Below, piece after piece: positions 34,618 to 38,838 of a stretch of 38,838 bases of DNA. The stretch is from Colwellia marinimaniae. GTDB lineage: Bacteria; Pseudomonadota; Gammaproteobacteria; Enterobacterales; Alteromonadaceae. Where the stretch lies: assembly GCF_002207865.1 (NCBI RefSeq), contig NZ_BDQM01000036.1, positions 1-38,838 of the forward strand. Reading direction: 5' to 3'. The translations under genes and the position numbers were made by a program. The notes beneath the pieces were generated by a model, which saw only the letters and a list, made by a program, of their open reading frames with translations, had not been told where the DNA came from and searched no databases. Each line of letters begins with the position of its first letter. Within the stretch, counting starts at the first letter, position 1.

Positions 34618-35265
34618 TTAGCGCTTAAGTGCGCCGTCAAAATTAGCTAGCGTAACAACATCACCGGCAATCAAGCTATCTATATGGATGTCGCCAATCC
34701 GAACTCTTACCAGTCTTAATGTGGCAAAGCCCACAGCCGCCGTCATTTTTCTTATCTGACGATTTTTGCCTTCACACAGAGTGATAGATATCCAGCTAGT
34801 AGGGCCATGTCTCGAATCGCGAATTTTACGACCACGAGTGGGCAGTTGTGGCTCACCGTCTAACTTGAACACTTTACAAGGCAGGGTTAGATATTTAGTG
34901 CCATTAATAGCAATCTCAACACCATTTTGCAGCTGTGACATGACTTCTACCGTGATCACGCCATCAACTTGCACGTAGTACTCTTTCTCTATAGCTTTGT
35001 CTCTGACTTTGTAGCTCATCATACCGTCGGTTGTCAGTAACAATAAGCCTTCAGAGTCGTGATCTAATCGGCCAATCGCCATCGTTTTCTCGGGAAAGTT
35101 AAATAGCTCACCTAGCAGGTTTTTCTTCTTTCGTGCTTCGGGTAAAAACTGGCTTAAAAAACCATATGGCTTAAATATTTTGAAGTGTTGGTGCTGCTGA
35201 TCTTGGTTTGGCTCAGCGAGCTCTGTTAAACTGGTTGGGTTAGTGGTTGGGTTAGTGGTTGGCAT
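34618..35265 (-). CDS. rluE: 23S rRNA pseudouridine(2457) synthase RluE
   Basis: RluE makes pseudouridine at position 2457 of 23S rRNA. The 215-residue protein has the RsuA/RluB/E core without an S4 domain: FKPYGFLSQF near 29-38, the catalytic Asp in IGRLDHDSEGLLLLT, and GKNRQIRKMTAAVGFATLRLVR near the C-terminus. Length matches E. coli RluE (217). The first 25 residues are low in complexity, with the repeat PTTNPTTNPT encoded by a 12-base tandem repeat (35232-35261), and are Gln/His-rich. This tail differs from E. coli and the true start could lie within it, though no better ATG is visible. Confidence 0.92.
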   Translation of the reverse strand: MPTTNPTTNPTSLTELAEPNQDQQHQHFKIFKPYGFLSQFLPEARKKKNLLGELFNFPEKTMAIGRLDHDSEGLLLLTTDGMMSYKVRDKAIEKEYYVQVDGVITVEVMSQLQNGVEIAINGTKYLTLPCKVFKLDGEPQLPTRGRKIRDSRHGPTSWISITLCEGKNRQIRKMTAAVGFATLRLVRVRIGDIHIDSLIAGDVVTLANFDGALKR

Positions 35266-35507
35266 TAAACATAGCTTTGCTGGTAAAGTCTGACTGGTAT
35301 CACATTATACCGTTAGTCGGGGTTAGATGCACTGCGTCTGCTAAGTGTTATGCTTGAGTGAAACTGACCACGGTTTTATAGCTTCTAAGTCATTTATTTG
35401 CGGGGATTTCGATGTCGGCATAGCTGGCTCGAGTAGAATAAATCCAACTTATGTCCAACTTACTGCCAACATAATGCTAACTTACTCAAAACACGTTATT
35501 TTTGGTA

Positions 35508-35534
35508 TAAAAAAAGCAACCGAAGTTGCCTTTT
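35508..35534 (-). terminator. Terminator with UUCG tetraloop after the DEAD-box helicase gene
   Basis: On the minus strand, AAAGGCAAC, loop TTCG and GTTGCTTTTTTT form an eight- to nine-pair stem (one G-U pair) closed by the very stable UUCG loop and followed by seven T. It lies about 20 bases after the helicase stop. Confidence 0.9.
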
Positions 35535-35554
35535 CTCTTTATTAGCGAAAAATG

Positions 35555-36904
35555 CTAATCCTGTTCTTTTTTGGACGAATTTTCAATTTGCTCAGGTGTT
35601 AATGCTTTCGTACGCTTAATAATTTTCATGGCGCCAGCATCTTCTATATCAAGAAATGTCTTCTTAATGACTTTTCTCGGTTTCTTAGCAAGCGGTTTTT
35701 GCTCTATCGTGCTAGTCACTTTAGCTTTAACCACTTTTTCTTTTCTCGGTTTTAAGCCTTTAAATTTGACTTTAATACCAGCAACTTTAGTAAAGCTTAT
35801 TTTTTTCTGCAAGAAAGCTTCAACGTTTTTAAAGCTTAACCAATCATTTGGCCCGACTAATGAAATCGCATCCCCTTTGCTTCCTGCACGACCCGTCCGA
35901 CCAATACGATGGACAAATTCTTCCGCATGTTTTGGCATATCAAAGTTAATCACATGCGAAACATTGATTAAATCAAGGCCACGTGAAGCTAAATCTGTGG
36001 TAACCAATATCTTGTGTTTACCTTTAGCAAAACTGTCCATAATTTGATTACGTTGGCCTTGGTTTAAGTCACCACTTAAGGCGACCGCATTAAGATCTTG
36101 CTTGGTTAACATAGTAGCTAAACGTTCAGTATCACTTCGTGTTGCCGTGAAGATAATGATTTGCTGGGAAATTTCTGTCGTTAAGAAATGCTGTAAAAGT
36201 ACTTCTTTTTGACTGAGATTGTCTGCTAAAAAGAAACGTTTGGTAATATCTTCATGTTCGGTATGAGCTGATGCTATGGCAATACGTTTCGGTTTTTTTA
36301 ATAACTCTTTGGCAAAGTCATTCACTTGCGCATGGTCTAAGGTTGCTGAAAACAATAAGGTTTGGCGTTTACGGTGATCGGCAGCATTATTTATTTGCGT
36401 GAGCTGTTTACTAAAACCTAAATCCAGCATGCGATCGGCTTCATCTAAAATAAGCAGCTCTAAGCCATTTAAATAGAAATGACCTTGCTTTAAATGATCC
36501 GCTAAACGACCCGGGGTGGCGACAATAAAATGCGGGTCTTTCTCTAACACTTTCACTTGGTCGTTAAAGTTTTCACCGCCTAAAATCAGCACTGCCTTAA
36601 ATTGGGTATTAGCAGTAAACAAACGTAATTGACTAAAGACCTGCTTAGCTAATTCACGTGTTGGCGTTAAAATAACTACCCGTGGATCACGCTTAGATAA
36701 AGCACGGTTTTTAGTTAACCTTTGTATCGCTGGCAGGATAAAAGCTAACGTTTTACCTGAGCCAGTTTTCGATGAAGCAATTAAGTCATGCCCCGCCATT
36801 GCCGCAGGAATCGCCTGTTGCTGAATTTGTGTTGGCTCGCTAAAACCAAGATGATTAACGGTATCTATTAAACATCTGTCTAAACCAAAATCACTAAATT
36901 GCAC
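35555..36904 (-). CDS. DEAD-box ATP-dependent RNA helicase
   Basis: The 449-residue protein has all core motifs in order: the Q motif region (FSEPTQIQQQAIP near 21-33), motif I SSKTGSGKT (44-52), Ia PTRELA (81-86), Ib TPGR (130-133), II DEAD (154-157), III SAT (186-188) and, late in the second RecA-like domain, VI HRIGRTGRAG. After about residue 380 is a basic tail rich in Lys (KFKGLKPRKEKVVKAK), typical of RhlE/SrmB-type helicases that act on rRNA during ribosome assembly or on mRNA decay. The exact subfamily is not certain. It begins 42 bases after gltX in the same direction and may share its transcript. Confidence 0.93.
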   Translation of the reverse strand: MQFSDFGLDRCLIDTVNHLGFSEPTQIQQQAIPAAMAGHDLIASSKTGSGKTLAFILPAIQRLTKNRALSKRDPRVVILTPTRELAKQVFSQLRLFTANTQFKAVLILGGENFNDQVKVLEKDPHFIVATPGRLADHLKQGHFYLNGLELLILDEADRMLDLGFSKQLTQINNAADHRKRQTLLFSATLDHAQVNDFAKELLKKPKRIAIASAHTEHEDITKRFFLADNLSQKEVLLQHFLTTEISQQIIIFTATRSDTERLATMLTKQDLNAVALSGDLNQGQRNQIMDSFAKGKHKILVTTDLASRGLDLINVSHVINFDMPKHAEEFVHRIGRTGRAGSKGDAISLVGPNDWLSFKNVEAFLQKKISFTKVAGIKVKFKGLKPRKEKVVKAKVTSTIEQKPLAKKPRKVIKKTFLDIEDAGAMKIIKRTKALTPEQIENSSKKEQD

Positions 36905-36946
36905 TAGGCACTCTCCTACATTTATTTAACGTGTTTAAAATGGTCA

Positions 36947-38359
36947 TTAACTCGCAGCAATTCTTGCTTCAACAAGCACTAAGGCTTGATCAATTCGCTC
37001 TAACACTTTCTTTTGATCTAACAAGGCTAAAGTAATATCAAGTGATGGTGAGTTACCGGCGCCTGTGGCCGCAACACGCAGTGGCATACCAACTTTACCC
37101 ATGCCAAGTTCTAATTCAACTGCAGTATCGTTAATTGCGGCGTGAATAGGCTCTGGTGACCAATCAGTTAATGCCGCTAGTTTTTCTTTTACTAATAACA
37201 TTGGCTCTTTAACCACTGGACGTAAATGTTTTTTAACCGCTTTTGCATCAAGCTCGGTAAAGTCTTCATAGAAATAACGTGAAATTTCAGCCATTTCTTT
37301 CAGAGTTTTCACTCTGTCTGCTTGAATTTTAACAATATCAGCTAAAGCAGGCCCCTTAGTGGTGTCAATCCCTTGCTCTTTCATGTGCCACGCTAAGTGC
37401 TCAGCAACATAAGCAGGGTCTAAGGTTTTCATGTAGTGCTGGTTTACCCAGATAAGTTTATCGGTATTAAAACCAGACGGTGCACGATTACAATCTTTTA
37501 AATCAAATAACTCAATCATCTCTTCACGAGAGAATATTTCTTTATCGCCGTGTGACCAACCTAAACGCACTAAATAGTTTAGCAGCGCTTCAGGTAAGTA
37601 ACCATCATCGCGATATTGCATCACACTAACAGCGCCATGGCGTTTAGATAAACGCTTACCATCTTCACCTAAAATCATTGGCAGGTGGGCATATTCAGGT
37701 ACAGGGGCACCTAAAGCACGAAAAATATTAATTTGTCTCGGGGTATTACTAATATGATCATCACCACGGACAACATGAGAAACCTTCATATCCCAGTCAT
37801 CAACAACCACAGTTAAGTTGTATGTTGGTGTACCATCAGAGCGCGCAATGATTAAATCATCTAACTGCTCATTACTAATGGTAATGTCACCTTTAACTAT
37901 GTCTTTAATTACCACGACGCCTTCAAGCGGATTTTTAAAACGAATAACAAAAGGTTTATCTGTTGGGTGGTCAGTACGGTCACGCCATAAGCCATTGTAT
38001 TTTTCAATACCGCCTTTCGCTTTAGCTTCCTCACGCATCACATCAACTTCTTCCGCTGTGCTGTAACAACGATACGCATTACCCGAGGCAAGTAGTTGTT
38101 CGATGACTTCTTTATAACGATCAAAACGTTCTGTTTGAAAATAGGGACCATGAGTCCACTTAAGATTTAACCAGTTCATACCATCCATAATGGCATCAAC
38201 TGAAGCTTGGGTTGAACGCTCTAAATCGGTATCTTCGATACGAAGTATAAAATCACCACCATTTTTTTGGGCATATAACCAGCTATATAAGGCAGTACGA
38301 GCACCACCAACATGTAAATAACCTGTTGGGCTTGGGGCAAAACGTGTTGTTAAAGTCAT
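36947..38359 (-). CDS. gltX: Glutamyl-tRNA synthetase
   Basis: GltX charges tRNA-Glu with glutamate in the cytoplasm. The 470-residue length matches E. coli (471). The class I motifs are present: APSPTGYLHVGGAR holds the HIGH equivalent (HVGG, 16-19), and GKRLSKRHG holds the KMSKS equivalent (KRLSKR, about 235-240). E. coli GltX has a zinc site made by Cys98, Cys100, Cys125 and His127; here Cys98 remains but the other positions read Ser, Trp and Asp (RCYSTAEE, YNGLWRD), so the zinc site is absent. gltX stands next to tRNA-Val genes in E. coli too. Confidence 0.97.
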   Translation of the reverse strand: MTLTTRFAPSPTGYLHVGGARTALYSWLYAQKNGGDFILRIEDTDLERSTQASVDAIMDGMNWLNLKWTHGPYFQTERFDRYKEVIEQLLASGNAYRCYSTAEEVDVMREEAKAKGGIEKYNGLWRDRTDHPTDKPFVIRFKNPLEGVVVIKDIVKGDITISNEQLDDLIIARSDGTPTYNLTVVVDDWDMKVSHVVRGDDHISNTPRQINIFRALGAPVPEYAHLPMILGEDGKRLSKRHGAVSVMQYRDDGYLPEALLNYLVRLGWSHGDKEIFSREEMIELFDLKDCNRAPSGFNTDKLIWVNQHYMKTLDPAYVAEHLAWHMKEQGIDTTKGPALADIVKIQADRVKTLKEMAEISRYFYEDFTELDAKAVKKHLRPVVKEPMLLVKEKLAALTDWSPEPIHAAINDTAVELELGMGKVGMPLRVAATGAGNSPSLDITLALLDQKKVLERIDQALVLVEARIAAS

Positions 38360-38765
38360 AAAAGTCTCAATATAAAGTAACTAAAGCCGTACTTTGATTG
38401 TCGAAAGAACATGGCATCAGTAAGGTAAGTCTAAAAAATTGACGGCATTTTACCACTGAGGGTAAGTTAATTCATCACTTTGATGTAATTAAATAGCTTA
38501 TCTTTGAAAACAATGACAGTGCTTAAAATACACTGGTAAATTTCTCTTTATTAGCAGATATCTGCGGCTGATAAAAATTAGCAGGTAGAGAGTATTTAAT
38601 AAAATAGTGGACTTGAATCAGTAAATCTGCACAGCTTGTAAAAATATATAATATAAAGAAAGGTATTAAGAGTGGTGGATGTTTCTTGATAAGAGCGGGC
38701 TTGAAGCTTTTCGAATCATAAACATTGCTATTGCTATTTACTTTCATAGTTAAATAACAATAAAG
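38360..38765. other. Spacer between gltX and tRNA-Val
   Basis: About 400 AT-rich bases. A 74-codon minus-strand frame (38523-38747) with one hydrophobic segment has no ribosome binding site and I do not accept it as a gene. The gltX promoter must lie here, but I could not choose a -10/-35 pair. Confidence 0.5.
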
Positions 38766-38838
38766 TGGTGGACGATACTGGGCTTGAACCAGTGACCCCC
38801 GCCTTGTAAGGGCGGTGCTCTCCCAACTGAGCTAATCG
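38766..38838 (-). tRNA. tRNA-Val (anticodon UAC), 5' end beyond the window
   Basis: On the minus strand the sequence gives a full D-arm (TTAGCTCAGTTGGGAGAGCA), an anticodon arm with loop CTTACAA (anticodon TAC), a T-arm with GGTTCAAGCCC, and a 3' acceptor strand ATCGTCC-A-CCA with CCA encoded. Only the first three bases of the acceptor 5' strand (expected GGA) lie outside the window. It precedes gltX on the same strand; E. coli also has tRNA-Val genes with this anticodon beside gltX. Confidence 0.95.

Noticed and set aside
35571..36047. 158-codon plus-strand frame opposite the DEAD-box helicase
   Set aside because: Antisense shadow of the second helicase domain, with no start signal or recognisable fold.
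38523..38747. 74-codon minus-strand frame with one hydrophobic segment between tRNA-Val and gltX
   Set aside because: It starts 19 bases after the tRNA 3' end with no ribosome binding site, has AT-driven composition and no recognisable domain.

Overview
The window reads as a chromosomal segment of a low-GC marine gammaproteobacterium of the order Alteromonadales, most likely Colwellia or a close relative. This rests on the protein sequences, the AT-rich spacers and the gene order; no database search was possible. The exact species is inference.

From about 2.7 to 19.4 kb the layout is a rearranged version of a block familiar from E. coli: yffB-dapE-(small membrane protein), bamC, gcvR, bcp, perM, bepA, yfgD, hda, purM, purN. 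Differences from E. coli are visible. dapA is absent between bamC and gcvR. An M15 peptidase gene sits after dapE. mgsA, a TusA-like gene and an unrecognised gene flank perM. uraA-upp are absent. A large putative metalloprotease lipoprotein lies between a DUF2069 gene and hda. hda overlaps a DUF2066 secreted-protein gene by an ATGA. A second large secreted lipoprotein with a metzincin-like zinc motif opens the window (0.2-1.95 kb).

From 19.5 to 32.7 kb the genes are a DUF3108 protein, a SulA-like division inhibitor with a clear LexA operator, a DUF885 lipoprotein, the radical SAM protein YgiQ, a three-gene signalling operon (CheY-like receiver, CheC-like phosphatase, hybrid histidine kinase), a small secreted protein, the ABC-F ATPase YbiT and the 23S rRNA methyltransferase RlmJ. 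The spacers here hold three interspersed-repeat candidates with terminal inverted repeats: 23270-23409, 26008-26272 and 31771-31837.

From 32.7 to 34.6 kb is the only clearly accessory stretch. It has decayed coding fragments, a cold-shock protein gene, a probable transposase tail and a small stand-alone HNH protein. The end of the window (34.6-38.8 kb) is RNA-centred housekeeping on the minus strand: RluE, a DEAD-box helicase, GltX and a tRNA-Val(UAC) cut by the window edge. I did not find a convincing novel defence or mobile system. The best candidates for follow-up are the CheY-CheC-kinase operon, the two metalloprotease-like lipoproteins and the structured repeats.
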